Below are positions 14,849-23,367 of a stretch of DNA of 23,436 nucleotides, one piece after another. The notes beneath the pieces were generated by a model that was not told the origin of the DNA, did no database searches, and was given only the letters and a program-made list of their open reading frames with translations. Numbering within the stretch: the stretch's first letter is position 1; the number at the start of each line of letters is the position of its first letter. A program made the translations under genes and the position numbers. The stretch covers positions 1 through 23,436 of the forward strand of contig JAFGIA010000135.1 of the NCBI GenBank assembly GCA_016929795.1, in the 5' to 3' direction. The DNA comes from Anaerolineae bacterium (GTDB taxonomy: Bacteria; Chloroflexota; Anaerolineae; JAAYZQ01).

Positions 14849-16063
14849 ATGGACTTTGAGTGGAACGAGGAGCAACGCCTCTGGCAGCAGGCGGTGCGCG
14901 ACTTTGCCCAGGCCGAGATCGCACCCCGCGTGCGCGACATCGACGCGCAGGAGCGTATCCCGCGCCAGATCATTCACGGCCTGGGGCGGCTTGGCTTGCT
15001 GGCGCCCCTGACGCCAGAAGCCTACGGCGGGGCGGCGATGGACTGGACACTGGCCACCATCGCCGCCGAGGAGCTCGGCCGTGCCGACATCAGCCTGGCC
15101 GTGCCTGTCCTCTACCTCGTCGAGGCGGCGTGGGGGTTCATCTTTAGCCGCTACGGTGCGCCCCAGCTCAAGTCCGAGCTGCTGCCGCGCGTCGTCGCCG
15201 GCGACGCCTTTCTCGGCATCGCCACCACCGAGCCTGGCGGCGGCTCCGATATCCTGGGCGCCTGCCAGACCCACGCCCAGCGCCACGGCGACCAGTGGGT
15301 GATCAATGGCGAAAAGGTGTTCATCAGCGGCGTGCGCGAGTCGCTCGACATGGGCGGTATCCACCTCTTGCTCGCCCGCACCGATCGTAACCCCGAGGCC
15401 GGCCACCGCGCCTTCAGCTTTTTCGCCCTGCCCCTCAAGGGCACACCGGGCATCACCCCCACCTATTTCGACGACATGGGCCGCATGGGCATCTCCACGG
15501 GCGGCTTTGCCCTCGAGAACGTCCGGTTGCCGGCGCACCACCTCGTTGGCGAACTCAACCGCGGCTTTTTCCACGCCATGGAAGGCTTTTCCGCGGCGCG
15601 CGTCCTCATTGGCGCCTCGTGCGTCGGCGCTGCCGAAAAGGTGCTCGACATGGGCATGCAACACGTCAAGGAGCGCCACGCCTTTGGTCGCCCCCTCGCC
15701 TCCTACGAGGGCATCTCCTTCCCCCTGGCCGATCACTATGCCCACCTCGAGAGCACACGCCTGCTGACCTACAAGGCGGCGTGGACCCTCGACCAGAAAT
15801 ATGGCCCTGGCACCAGGACCCACTACGACGTCGCCCTCGCTGCGGCACTCACCAAGCTGCGCGCCCCCGTCGTCGGCTTTCAGATCATGAACGAGGTCGC
15901 CGACTGGTTCGGCGCCATGGCCTACACCAAAGAGCTGCCCATCGAGATGGGCATCCGTGGCATCCGCTCCTACTCGATCGGTGCCGAAGGCACAATGAAC
16001 ATCATGCGCCTGATCATCGCGCGTGAGCTGTTGGGAGCAGAGTATCTGCCGTACCGGCAATAA
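14849..16063 (+). CDS. Acyl-CoA dehydrogenase
   Basis: A 404-aa FAD-dependent acyl-CoA dehydrogenase. [18 protein letters not shown] begins the N-terminal helical domain. [12 protein letters not shown] is the FAD/acyl-CoA contact region, [10 protein letters not shown] the middle beta domain, and [20 protein letters not shown] the C-terminal domain start. The tail [19 protein letters not shown] retains the EGT motif with the probable catalytic Glu, although the usual GG.GY segment before it is changed to FGAMAY. ATG 14849 has AGGAG at 14838-14842. It lies between two related hairpin repeats and downstream of the dehydrogenase, probably in the same transcript. The acyl substrate is unknown; branched or short-chain acyl-CoA derived from the upstream pathway is one possibility. 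Confidence 0.92.
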   Translation: MDFEWNEEQRLWQQAVRDFAQAEIAPRVRDIDAQERIPRQIIHGLGRLGLLAPLTPEAYGGAAMDWTLATIAAEELGRADISLAVPVLYLVEAAWGFIFSRYGAPQLKSELLPRVVAGDAFLGIATTEPGGGSDILGACQTHAQRHGDQWVINGEKVFISGVRESLDMGGIHLLLARTDRNPEAGHRAFSFFALPLKGTPGITPTYFDDMGRMGISTGGFALENVRLPAHHLVGELNRGFFHAMEGFSAARVLIGASCVGAAEKVLDMGMQHVKERHAFGRPLASYEGISFPLADHYAHLESTRLLTYKAAWTLDQKYGPGTRTHYDVALAAALTKLRAPVVGFQIMNEVADWFGAMAYTKELPIEMGIRGIRSYSIGAEGTMNIMRLIIARELLGAEYLPYRQ

Positions 16064-16066
16064 TAG

Positions 16067-16110
16067 TTGGTAGATTGGTAGATTGGGACAGACCAATCTA
16101 CCAGTTTACC
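16067..16110. repeat. Inverted TGGTAGAT repeat (intercistronic hairpin 2)
   Basis: TTGGTAGATTGGTAGATTGG (16067-16086) pairs with the complementary units at 16093-16110 over 18 bp with two mismatches and a six-base loop. It sits four bases after the acyl-CoA dehydrogenase stop and before the glycerol kinase ribosome site. It is the same repeat family as 14755-14832, with fewer units. Confidence 0.88.
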
Positions 16111-16134
16111 GTGCCCCAAATGGGAGTGAACCGC

Positions 16135-17634
16135 ATGACACAGCACATATTGGCCCTGGATCAGGGCACCACCAGTTCGCGGGCGATCGTGTTTGATCAT
16201 GATGGGCGCATCGTCGGCACAGCGCAAAAAGAATTCCGCCAGATCTACCCCCAGCCCGGCTGGGTGGAGCACGACCCGGAAGAGATCTGGCGCAGCCAGC
16301 TCTCCACGGCGCGTGAGGCACTGGCGGCTGCGCGTGTCCAAGCCAGCGCACTGGCCGCCATAGGCATCACCAACCAGCGCGAGACAACAGTCGTCTGGGA
16401 CCGCGAGACAGGAGAACCGCTGCACAACGCCATCGTGTGGCAGTGCCGCCGCACCGCCTCCCTGTGCGATCGCCTGCGTGCCGGGGGGTGGGCCGATCCC
16501 ATTCGGACCAAAACCGGCCTGGTGGTCGATGCCTACTTCTCAGCCACCAAGCTCGCCTGGCTGCTCGACGAGGTGCCGGGACTGCGCGCCAAGGCAGAGC
16601 GCGGCGACGCCCTTTTTGGCACCGTCGACACCTTCCTGATGTGGCGCCTCAGTGGCGGCCGGCTGCACGTCACCGACGTAACCAACGCCTCGCGCACCAT
16701 GATCTACAACATCCACACCCTCGATTGGGATGACGAGATCCTGGCAGCGCTGCGCATCCCGCGCGCCATGCTGCCCCGCGTGCGCCCCTCTTCCTCCGTC
16801 TACGGCCTTGCCGAGGCCTCGCTGTTCGGCGCCGAGGTGCCGATCGCCGGGGCGGCAGGTGACCAGCAGGCGGCGCTCTTTGGACAGACGTGCTACCTGC
16901 CGGGACAGGCCAAGAACACCTACGGCACCGGCTGCTTCCTCTTGATGAACACCGGCCAGTCGGCCGTCTCCTCAGAGCGCGGCCTGCTCACCACCATCGC
17001 CTGGCAGGTGGGGGAGGCGGGCCCGGTCATCTATGCCCTCGAGGGCAGCATCTTTATCGCCGGTGCCGCTGTGCAGTGGCTGCGCGACGGCCTGGGCATC
17101 ATCCAACACGCCGCCGAGACCGAAGCCCTGGCGGCGCAGGTCGAGGACACAGGCGGCGTCTACTTTGTGCCCGCCTTCGTCGGCCTGGGCGCTCCCTATT
17201 GGGATGCCTACGCGCGCGGCACCATCGTCGGCCTCACGCGCGGCACCGACCGCCGCCACCTGGCCCGCGCCACCCTCGAGTCGCTTTGCTTCCAGAGCCG
17301 CGATGTGCTCGAGGCCATGTGCGCCGACTCGGGCATCGATCTCCAGGCCCTCAGGGCCGATGGCGGCGCCGCCGCCAACAACCTGCTGATGCAGATCCAG
17401 GCCGACGTCCTGGGGGTCGCCGTCCAGCGCCCCGCCGTCGTCGAAACCACCGCCCTCGGTGCCGCTTACCTTGCTGGCCTGGCCACCGGCTTCTGGGCCA
17501 ACACAGAGGAAGTGGCCCACCAGTGGCGGATAGACGCCGAGTTTCGCCCCCAGGTGCCCGGCGCGCAGCGCGATGCCCTCTACCACGGTTGGCACCGCGC
17601 CGTCCAATGCGCCCGCGGCTGGGTCGAGCCATAA
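16135..17634 (+). CDS. glpK: Glycerol kinase
   Basis: ATP:glycerol 3-phosphotransferase, a cytoplasmic FGGY-family kinase of 499 aa, the usual length. [16 protein letters not shown] is the N-terminal phosphate-binding loop, followed by [59 protein letters not shown] and the FGGY-like [22 protein letters not shown]. The start is ATG 16135, with GGGAG at 16122-16126; an in-frame extension upstream would run through the hairpin repeat and is rejected. It follows the acyl-CoA dehydrogenase on the same strand and ends six bases from galT on the other strand. No glycerol facilitator or glycerol-3-phosphate dehydrogenase is nearby, so its link to the upstream genes is positional only. Confidence 0.96.
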   Translation: MTQHILALDQGTTSSRAIVFDHDGRIVGTAQKEFRQIYPQPGWVEHDPEEIWRSQLSTAREALAAARVQASALAAIGITNQRETTVVWDRETGEPLHNAIVWQCRRTASLCDRLRAGGWADPIRTKTGLVVDAYFSATKLAWLLDEVPGLRAKAERGDALFGTVDTFLMWRLSGGRLHVTDVTNASRTMIYNIHTLDWDDEILAALRIPRAMLPRVRPSSSVYGLAEASLFGAEVPIAGAAGDQQAALFGQTCYLPGQAKNTYGTGCFLLMNTGQSAVSSERGLLTTIAWQVGEAGPVIYALEGSIFIAGAAVQWLRDGLGIIQHAAETEALAAQVEDTGGVYFVPAFVGLGAPYWDAYARGTIVGLTRGTDRRHLARATLESLCFQSRDVLEAMCADSGIDLQALRADGGAAANNLLMQIQADVLGVAVQRPAVVETTALGAAYLAGLATGFWANTEEVAHQWRIDAEFRPQVPGAQRDALYHGWHRAVQCARGWVEP

Positions 17635-17640
17635 ATCGAG

Positions 17641-18711
17641 TTATCCCTGTCGATAATGTGCCTCGGGCAGAGCCCGCAGGCGCGCCGCCGCCTGTTCCGC
17701 CGTCAGGTCGCGCTGCGCCTCGCCCAGCATCTCGTACCCAACCATGAACTTGCGCACCGTCGCCGATCTCAGCAGCGGGGGATAAAAGTGCGCGTGGAGC
17801 TGCCAGTGCGCCTGGTCGTCGGCCGCAGCCCCGGTTGGCGCCCCATGCCAGCCCATCGAATAAGGAAAAGCCATCTCGAACAGATTGTCATAGCGCGTCA
17901 GCAGCCGCTTCAAGATGCTGGCCAGCGCGTCACGCTCATCATCTGCCAGGTCGGGCAGGCGCAACACGTGGCGGCGCGGCAGAAGCAGCGTCTCAAAGGG
18001 CCACACGGCCCACCACGGCACCACCGCCACCCACTGCTCATTCTCCACCACCACCCGCTCTCGCGCCTCAGTCTCGAGCGCCACATAGTCCAGTAACAGC
18101 GGCCGTCCCCTCTCTGCCCGGTAGCCCCCCTGCTGCCGGTCCTCCGCTGCCGGCTCGTTCGGCAGCGCGTCGACCGCCCACACCTGGCCGTGGGGATGCG
18201 GGTTAGACGCGCCCATCATAGCCCCCCGGTTCTCGAACACCTGCACCCATCGATAGCGCGCGCCCAGCTCCTCCACCTGCTCCGCCCACACATCCACCAC
18301 GCGCCGCACATCCTCCGCCGCCATCTCTGGCAGCGTCAGGTCATGCCGTGGTGAAAAGCACACCACTCGGCAGGTCCCTGGCACCGTCTCGTACCGCAGC
18401 AAAGCCCTCCCTCCGGCCAGAAGAGAGCCAGCGGGAGATACATCCGGCAGCAGCGCGGCAAAATCGTTCGTGAACACAAACGTGCCTTCGTAGGGGGGAT
18501 TCCGTACGCCGCCAGCGCGCTCGTTGCCCGGGCACAAATAGCATGTGGGATCGTAGGCAGGCCGCGCCTCCGCCGGCCTCTTTTCCACACTACCCTGCCA
18601 CGGGCGCTGCGTACGATGGGGCGACACCAACACCCACTCGCCTGTCAGAGAATTGTATCTGCGATGGGGGTGATCCTCTGGCCGGAACTCCTGGTGCGGC
18701 AACTCGATCAT
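17641..18711 (-). CDS. galT: Galactose-1-phosphate uridylyltransferase
   Basis: The Leloir-pathway enzyme that exchanges UMP between UDP-glucose and galactose-1-phosphate. It has 356 aa, near the usual size. The nucleophile lies in NPHPHGQ (His174), and the zinc ligands expected from the E. coli enzyme correspond to Cys57 and Cys60 (CYLC), His123 and His172. [22 protein letters not shown] is the conserved start and [12 protein letters not shown] the C-terminal HxH region. ATG 18711 is preceded by AGGAG and lies 29 nt after the sugar permease stop. An open frame continuing upstream to 19155 is only a shadow of the permease. galK and galE are not in the window. Placement at the end of a sugar uptake operon points to a galactose-containing substrate. 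Confidence 0.95.
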   Translation of the reverse strand: MIELPHQEFRPEDHPHRRYNSLTGEWVLVSPHRTQRPWQGSVEKRPAEARPAYDPTCYLCPGNERAGGVRNPPYEGTFVFTNDFAALLPDVSPAGSLLAGGRALLRYETVPGTCRVVCFSPRHDLTLPEMAAEDVRRVVDVWAEQVEELGARYRWVQVFENRGAMMGASNPHPHGQVWAVDALPNEPAAEDRQQGGYRAERGRPLLLDYVALETEARERVVVENEQWVAVVPWWAVWPFETLLLPRRHVLRLPDLADDERDALASILKRLLTRYDNLFEMAFPYSMGWHGAPTGAAADDQAHWQLHAHFYPPLLRSATVRKFMVGYEMLGEAQRDLTAEQAAARLRALPEAHYRQG

Positions 18712-18740
18712 ACACTCTCCTGGCCTGCCGGCGCCTACCC

Positions 18741-19583
18741 CTACCCCTTGAGCGCCCCTGCCAGAATGCCCCGGATAAAGTATTGGCCCAGCGCCAGAAA
18801 AAAGATCAGCGGCACCGCCAGCGTGATCAGCGCCGCCGCCATCTGCAGCTCGTAGCGGGCGACGAAACTGCCCTGGATCTCTTCCAGCTTCATCTGGATC
18901 GTCTGCGTAGCCGGGGTTGCAAGCGTAAGCGCCAGCAGAAACTCGTTCCATACCTGGGTAAAGATGAGAATAGCCGTCGACGCGTAGGCGGGCATCGCCA
19001 CCGGTATGACCACCCTGAAAAAGATCTGGATGCGGTTGGCGCCATCCACCTCGGCCGCCTCTTCCAGCTCGCGCGGGATCGAGGTAAAGAAGGTGCCGAG
19101 CAGTACCGCGGCCAGTGGCACGTTCAGGATCAGGTAGCTGAGGATGAGGCCCCACAAACTCAGCGCCAGGTTCGTCCCCGTGATCTTGCCCAGCCAGGCG
19201 ACAAACTGCACCAGTGGAATCAAGATCACCTGGTAGGGCAAATAGATGGCAATGCCGACCAGGATAAAGAGCACCTTGGCAAAGGCCGTCCGCGTGCGGC
19301 TGAGAAAATAGCCGCCCAGCCCGCCAAAGAGCAGCGACATGGCTGTGACCGCCACCGACACAATGCCCGAGTTTTTGAGCGCAGGCAGGATGAGCTTGAA
19401 CGACTCGGCATAGTTTTCAAAATGCAGGTCCGCACTCGGAACAAGATATTGGCGCTCGACAATGTCCGCCGGCGTCTTGAGCGACGTGACCACGACCACG
19501 TACATGGGCAAAACATAGGCCACCGTGAGCACGGCCAGCGTGATAATGACCAGGATCCTGAGATTACGTGTCTCTGCTCTCAT
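18741..19583 (-). CDS. Carbohydrate ABC importer permease, MalG/CUT1 type
   Basis: A 280-aa inner-membrane permease with six predicted helices, beginning [26 protein letters not shown] as in MalG-like proteins. The EAA loop [25 protein letters not shown] (about 190-215) is the docking site for the ATPase. [14 protein letters not shown] and the C-terminal [14 protein letters not shown] are typical of the family. Its ATG overlaps the stop of the partner permease (ATGA), so both are made together. No cognate ATPase is encoded here, so a shared MsmX/UgpC-like ATPase elsewhere is presumed. galT follows directly. Sugar identity is inferred from that neighbour only. Confidence 0.93.
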   Translation of the reverse strand: MRAETRNLRILVIITLAVLTVAYVLPMYVVVVTSLKTPADIVERQYLVPSADLHFENYAESFKLILPALKNSGIVSVAVTAMSLLFGGLGGYFLSRTRTAFAKVLFILVGIAIYLPYQVILIPLVQFVAWLGKITGTNLALSLWGLILSYLILNVPLAAVLLGTFFTSIPRELEEAAEVDGANRIQIFFRVVIPVAMPAYASTAILIFTQVWNEFLLALTLATPATQTIQMKLEEIQGSFVARYELQMAAALITLAVPLIFFLALGQYFIRGILAGALKG

Positions 19584-20506
19584 TCAAACCACTTTCTGAA
19601 GGCATAGATCGTATACGGAACCACAATGATAAACGCCAGCACAAAGATCACCACCCCCAGGCCGGCCCCCATACTGACCAGGTGCTGCTGGAAGGTCGCG
19701 ATCAGCATAAAAAAGGCCAGCACATCCGTAGCCGAGCCGGGCCCGCCAAAGGTGACGACATACACGATATCAAAGACCTTGAGCGCCGAGATCAGGAGCA
19801 AAGAAACAAGAATCAGAATGCCGCCCCGGATGTTCGGCACAATGATCTGGATCAGGATGCGCAGGCGACTCGCACCATCGACCAGCGCTGACTCGATCAT
19901 CTCGACCAGTTCCGTGGTGCGGAATGAGGATTGCAGAATGAGGACGGCAAACCCGAGGTACTGCCACACAAAGATGACGATCAGCCAGTAGGTCGCCGTG
20001 CTCGGATTCGTAACGTACCGCCCTTGCAGCGTATCGAGGCCGATCCCACGCAGGATGGTGTTGAACACCCCCTTGTCAGGCTGGTACATCCACGACCAGA
20101 TCGTGCCCGACACAATGAACGACATGGCCACAGGGTAGAGAATCAACGTGCGCGTGTAGGTCTCGATCCCCTTGAACGAGCCCAGCTCCAGGAGGTAGGC
20201 AATAAAAAGCGCAATAATAACGGTGGGGATCACACCCAGCACCAGCCACTTCAGATTGTTGGTCACCGCCTGCTCAAAGCGCGGGTGCTGGAACATCATC
20301 TCGTACCACTTGGTGCCGGTCAGGTCATAGTTCGGCGCCACCCCCTGCCAGTTGGAGAAAGAAACCCAGATGGTCCAGCCCAACATGCCATACAGCAACG
20401 CCACAAAGACGAGGAGGGGGACGACAAAGACCAGGATCTCGCTCGGCGTCAAGCGCGTCCTGCCGCCTCTGCGTCTTCGCTTCGGAAGTCTGCGTGCGGC
20501 CAACAT
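19580..20506 (-). CDS. Carbohydrate ABC importer permease, MalF/UgpA (CUT1) type
   Basis: A 308-aa membrane subunit. An Arg-rich cytoplasmic start (KRRRRGGR) precedes the first helix ILVFVVPLLVFVALLYGMLGW. The periplasmic segment contains NLKWLVLGV, and the EAA loop MIESALVDGASRLRILIQIIVPNIRGG binds the ATPase. Six helices are expected. ATG 20506 is preceded by a purine-rich GGGAGAGG ribosome site. It is separated from the binding-protein gene by 112 bases holding a strong palindrome, and overlaps the second permease by four bases. Family identity is secure; the transported sugar is not. Confidence 0.93.
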   Translation of the reverse strand: MLAARRLPKRRRRGGRTRLTPSEILVFVVPLLVFVALLYGMLGWTIWVSFSNWQGVAPNYDLTGTKWYEMMFQHPRFEQAVTNNLKWLVLGVIPTVIIALFIAYLLELGSFKGIETYTRTLILYPVAMSFIVSGTIWSWMYQPDKGVFNTILRGIGLDTLQGRYVTNPSTATYWLIVIFVWQYLGFAVLILQSSFRTTELVEMIESALVDGASRLRILIQIIVPNIRGGILILVSLLLISALKVFDIVYVVTFGGPGSATDVLAFFMLIATFQQHLVSMGAGLGVVIFVLAFIIVVPYTIYAFRKWFE

Positions 20507-20557
20507 CCTCTCCCTCTTCCGAATCCTGCCCTTCTACACCTTCGACGGTACACACTC

Positions 20558-20590
20558 CTGGTAGGGACGCACACTGTGCGTCCCTACCAG
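20558..20590. repeat. Perfect 16-bp inverted repeat between binding-protein and permease genes
   Basis: CTGGTAGGGACGCACA at 20558-20573 is mirrored exactly by 20575-20590 around a single central base. Folding gives about a 15-bp hairpin with a three-base loop. It lies 28 bases past the binding-protein stop and before the permease genes. The sequence resembles the GTAGGG(A/G)CGC intergenic palindromes I associate with Chloroflexota and Cyanobacteria, so it may be one copy of a dispersed family. No T-run follows on the minus strand. Confidence 0.92.
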
Positions 20591-20618
20591 AGCCATTGCT
20601 ACCGGGTGAACGCCCTCC

Positions 20619-22004
20619 TTAGGGCCATTGATACCAGGCCGCCTCGTTCTCCACGTCGTACGTCTCGAACAGCGTGGCCACCTGGGCCAAATAGTCGTCG
20701 ATATCAGGGCTCTCGTCCGCCATCAATCCGGCGATGACGATCCAATACTCGTTGGAAAAGCTGGCCGGTGCGATGCTGCCGTGCTGGTCGAGGATCAAGT
20801 TCCCCGGGTTGGCGGCGACAAACGTGGCCATCTCCTCGCGGATCGGATCGGGAAATTCGCTCGGAGCGATGTCAGTGCGTGCGAACATGCCGCCCTGCGC
20901 CACATCCGTTGGGATCTGCAGCTCGGGCGAGGCAACGACACGCAGCCAGTCCATGGTGGCGCCAGAGTGTGGTGCACCCGCCGCCAGGCCATAGGTATCA
21001 GGGTGGAACAGCAGGATGCGCTCGGGCTCTGTGGGGAAGGTGACCGCCCCAAAATCCTCGCCCGGCGTCCAGCCATTGCTGATGAACGCGCCAATGGCCC
21101 ATGTGCCCATGATCACCATCGCCGCGTCACCCGACACAACCAGGCCCACCGACTGATCCCACGTCAGGTTCGAGTGGAAAGGATAGACATACTCGCCCAG
21201 ATCGACGAGGCGCTCGAGGGCCTCGCGATAAACGGGATCGGTCTTGACGTCGATCAGGCCCTTGTGTAGATCGACATAGTATTCGGGCCCCCCCAGCTCC
21301 AGGATCAAGCTGTCGAGCACAAACGGCGCTTCCCAGTTCTCCGTCGTCCCCAGCCCGAGCGGGGCCTTTTCGGGGTAGGCTTCCTTGATCGCCTCCGCTG
21401 CCGCCATCAGGTCTTCATAGTTCGCCGGCGGCTCCAACCCCAGCTCATCGAACAAGGCCATGTCATAGTAGAGGATATTCTGGATGTGCATGTTGAGCGG
21501 CACGACGTACGGAACACCATCCACCGACACCGCATTGGCCAGCGGTCCCGGCACGACGCTGTAATAGTCGAGCTCTTCCCACAGATCCGCCAGCGGCTCC
21601 AGGGCGCCACCGTCGACGTACGCCTTTAGCTCGGCACCCCCCAGCGTCTGGAACGTGTCAGGCGGAATGCCGGCCGCCATGCGCCCCTGAAGCACCACGC
21701 GGTGGCTCACCCCGCCACCGCCTGCCACCGGGTTTTCCACCACTTCGATGTCCGGATATGCATCCTTCAGAGCGGCAAACATGGCGTCAGCGGCCTCACG
21801 CTCGCCGGGCCCGGTCCACCAGTGAAAAATCTCGATCTTGCGCTCCTCTGGCAACGGTGTAGCCGTGACCACCACCTGTTTCTCGACCTCCTGGGTGACC
21901 ACGACCGTTTCGCGGATCACTTCTGGCTCGGCCGTAGTTCCACAGCCTGCCACCAACGTGGCCAGCAGCAGGAGAACCATCGTGAGATAAACGCTCTTTT
22001 TCAT
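20619..22004 (-). CDS. Carbohydrate ABC importer substrate-binding lipoprotein (family 1 solute-binding)
   Basis: A 461-aa secreted binding protein. The signal peptide MKKSVYLTMVLLLLATLVAGC ends in a lipobox, with Cys21 as the lipidated residue. A short spacer leads to IEIFHWWTGPGEREAADAMFAALKDAYPDIEV, the classic start of family 1 sugar-binding domains. The motif DTFQTLGGAELKAYVDGGALEPL and later GDAAMVIMGTWAIGAF fit this group. ATG 22004 is chosen over GTG 22040 because GGAGGAGG lies directly before it and the signal peptide then begins with MKK. It precedes the two permeases and follows the LacI regulator on the same strand. Ligand is probably a galactose-containing sugar, inferred from galT. 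Confidence 0.94.
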   Translation of the reverse strand: MKKSVYLTMVLLLLATLVAGCGTTAEPEVIRETVVVTQEVEKQVVVTATPLPEERKIEIFHWWTGPGEREAADAMFAALKDAYPDIEVVENPVAGGGGVSHRVVLQGRMAAGIPPDTFQTLGGAELKAYVDGGALEPLADLWEELDYYSVVPGPLANAVSVDGVPYVVPLNMHIQNILYYDMALFDELGLEPPANYEDLMAAAEAIKEAYPEKAPLGLGTTENWEAPFVLDSLILELGGPEYYVDLHKGLIDVKTDPVYREALERLVDLGEYVYPFHSNLTWDQSVGLVVSGDAAMVIMGTWAIGAFISNGWTPGEDFGAVTFPTEPERILLFHPDTYGLAAGAPHSGATMDWLRVVASPELQIPTDVAQGGMFARTDIAPSEFPDPIREEMATFVAANPGNLILDQHGSIAPASFSNEYWIVIAGLMADESPDIDDYLAQVATLFETYDVENEAAWYQWP

Positions 22005-22100
22005 CTTTTCCTCCTCCGCACTTTTGCCTGTCAGTTTCACCCGGGCCCAGGGTAGCGGCCCGTATCTTGGAACCTATCCGTTCTGTCTTGAGAGCGTGGT

Positions 22101-22161
22101 TCACCTCCTTTCGCCAGTTTCGAGCCTCGACGGCTCATGGCAGCCCGAGGGCTGTTGTCGA
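22101..22161 (-). promoter_or_regulatory. Structured leader between the LacI-family gene and the binding-protein gene
   Basis: On the minus strand two small hairpins, CAGCC/GGCTG (22141-22154) and GAGCC/GGCTC (22122-22136), are followed by a perfect AAGGAGGTGA (22101-22110). An alternative fold pairs CCTCG with CGAGG and GGCT with AGCC, and would exclude both. TCGACAAC (22154-22161) repeats half of the candidate operator found before the regulator gene. No start codon fits the AAGGAGGTGA site. The rest of the 187-base gap shows no clear promoter. Confidence 0.4.
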
Positions 22162-22191
22162 AAAATAGGGTGACTCGATCAGAGCTCCCCT

Positions 22192-23193
22192 TCACGTCGA
22201 TCCACGCACGATCAGTTCCACGCCGAGGTGGATCGGCGCAAAGTCGGCCTCCGGATCGGCCAGCATTTCCAGCAAGCGCGTGACCGCCTGCCGGCCCAGT
22301 TCATATTGATCGATACCAATCGTCGTCAGGGGGGGCACGATCAGGCCTGAAAACTCGATATTGTCAAAGCCCACGATCGCCAGATCCTCGGGCACGCGCC
22401 GCCCCAGCTCGTGGCAGGCCTGAACAGCTCCCACAGCGATCAGATCGTTGTACGCAAACACCGCCGTCACTTCAGGATAATGATCGAGCAGCTCTCGCGC
22501 CGCCTCGTGCCCGCGCTCCACGTCAATGCTCCGCGAGCCGGTCAGAATCCACTCTTCTACCACCGGCAGCCCGTGGCGGATCAACCCCTCGCGGAAACCC
22601 TGCACCCGCTCCATCACCATCATCGGCGTAGCCCTGCCCACCAGCATGCCAATGTGCCTGTGTCCTTTTGCCACCAGGTGATCCACTGCCCTGCGCGCGC
22701 CACCACGAATGTCACTCATCACCAGGCCCATCCCGGCATGATCTGGAAAGGTGCGATTGACGACGACCAACGGCCGGGCCTGGCTTGCAAAAGCCTGGAG
22801 CTTTTCCTGGTTCTCCCAACAGGGAAAGATGACCATCCCATCGACGTTGTGATCGGCCAGCGAGTAAAGCGCCCGGATCTCCTGGTCGGGGTCATAATCT
22901 GAATTGCAGAGGAACACATCATAGCCCTCGGACTGGGCCGTGTCGAGCACGCCGCGCGCTACCTCGCCAAAGAAGGGGTTCGAGATGTCGCCCAGGATCA
23001 ATCCGACCGTGTCCGTCCGCTGTGTCACCAGCGCGCGGGCCACCTTGCTCGGTCTGTACCTCAGCTCATCGATCGCATCGAGCACACGCCGGCGAGTAGC
23101 ATCCGCCACCTCCCCCTGGTTGTTGACCACGCGGGAGACTGTCTTGATCGAGCAGCTTGCACGGCGTGCAACGTCGCGCATGGTAACCGCCAC
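22192..23193 (-). CDS. LacI-family transcriptional regulator
   Basis: A 333-aa LacI/GalR-type repressor. The helix-turn-helix MRDVARRASCSIKTVSRVVN (about 5-24) and hinge helix SKVARALVTQRT are at the N-terminus. They are followed by a periplasmic-binding-like effector domain with VGLILGDISNPFFGEVARGVLDTAQ, GHRHIGMLVG, VFAYNDLIAVGAVQA and VGFDNIEFSGLIVPPLTTI. GTG 23193 is chosen for the GGAGGAGGG ribosome site nine bases upstream; ATG 23181 is an alternative. It is on the same strand as, and 187 bases before, the sugar importer operon, so it most likely controls it and itself. The effector is presumably the imported sugar or a derivative. Confidence 0.94.
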   Translation of the reverse strand: MAVTMRDVARRASCSIKTVSRVVNNQGEVADATRRRVLDAIDELRYRPSKVARALVTQRTDTVGLILGDISNPFFGEVARGVLDTAQSEGYDVFLCNSDYDPDQEIRALYSLADHNVDGMVIFPCWENQEKLQAFASQARPLVVVNRTFPDHAGMGLVMSDIRGGARRAVDHLVAKGHRHIGMLVGRATPMMVMERVQGFREGLIRHGLPVVEEWILTGSRSIDVERGHEAARELLDHYPEVTAVFAYNDLIAVGAVQACHELGRRVPEDLAIVGFDNIEFSGLIVPPLTTIGIDQYELGRQAVTRLLEMLADPEADFAPIHLGVELIVRGST

Positions 23194-23233
23194 GACGATC
23201 GACCCTCCTCCACTGCGGACTTCTCATCGCTAT

Positions 23234-23259
23234 CGACAACGCTAACGACAACGCTGTCA
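23234..23259. promoter_or_regulatory. Candidate LacI-family operator repeats
   Basis: CGACAACGCT occurs twice (23234-23243 and 23246-23255), 12 bases apart. The second copy extends into GACAACGCTGTC (23248-23259), a palindrome with central CG broken at one symmetric pair, the shape expected for LacI-family operators. It covers the predicted transcription start of the regulator gene. Confidence 0.55.
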
Positions 23260-23260
23260 T

Positions 23261-23289
23261 ATCATACCACACTACAGCGCGGTTGTCAA
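23261..23289 (-). promoter_or_regulatory. Sigma70-like promoter of the LacI-family gene
   Basis: On the minus strand TTGACA (23284-23289) and TATGAT (23261-23266) are separated by exactly 17 bases. The predicted start lies near 23254, inside the operator-like repeats, leaving a leader of about 60 nt. Confidence 0.8.
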
Positions 23290-23351
23290 TACCCCAATTC
23301 TGAAACCTTTTGCTACGTGCTTGTGTTGGGTAAACAGAGGACAACGGGGGG

Positions 23352-23362
23352 AAATAAAAAAA
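23352..23362 (-). terminator. T-tract downstream of 5S rRNA, probable rRNA operon terminator
   Basis: On the minus strand the 5S sequence is followed by AGAACC and then TTTTTTTATTT (23352-23362). No separate hairpin is visible between 5S and the T-run, so the closing helix of 5S itself may serve as the stem. Termination is inferred. Confidence 0.45.
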
Positions 23363-23367
23363 GGTTC

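Noticed and set aside
14834..16096. 420-codon open frame antisense to the acyl-CoA dehydrogenase
   Set aside because: Its composition (Gly/Ala/Asp/His rich) and lack of family motifs mark it as a shadow of a GC-rich gene whose sense frame has clear domains. Its first residues come from the hairpin repeat.
14755..16110. CRISPR-like array from the TGGTAGAT units
   Set aside because: Units are 8 bases and contiguous, with no spacers and mirrored orientation, and there are no cas genes nearby.
16075..16134. Upstream start for glycerol kinase
   Set aside because: The added residues are a translation of the TGGTAGAT hairpin. ATG 16135 has a good ribosome site and the family start.
18712..19155. 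Upstream extension of the galT reading frame
   Set aside because: It would run through the sugar permease gene in another frame. MIELPHQEF with AGGAG before it is the right start.
21796..22104. Possible leader gene starting at the perfect AAGGAGGTGA (GTG 22104)
   Set aside because: The GTG is part of the ribosome site itself, so spacing is impossible. The frame then overlaps the binding-protein gene out of frame with a Gly/Arg-rich translation.
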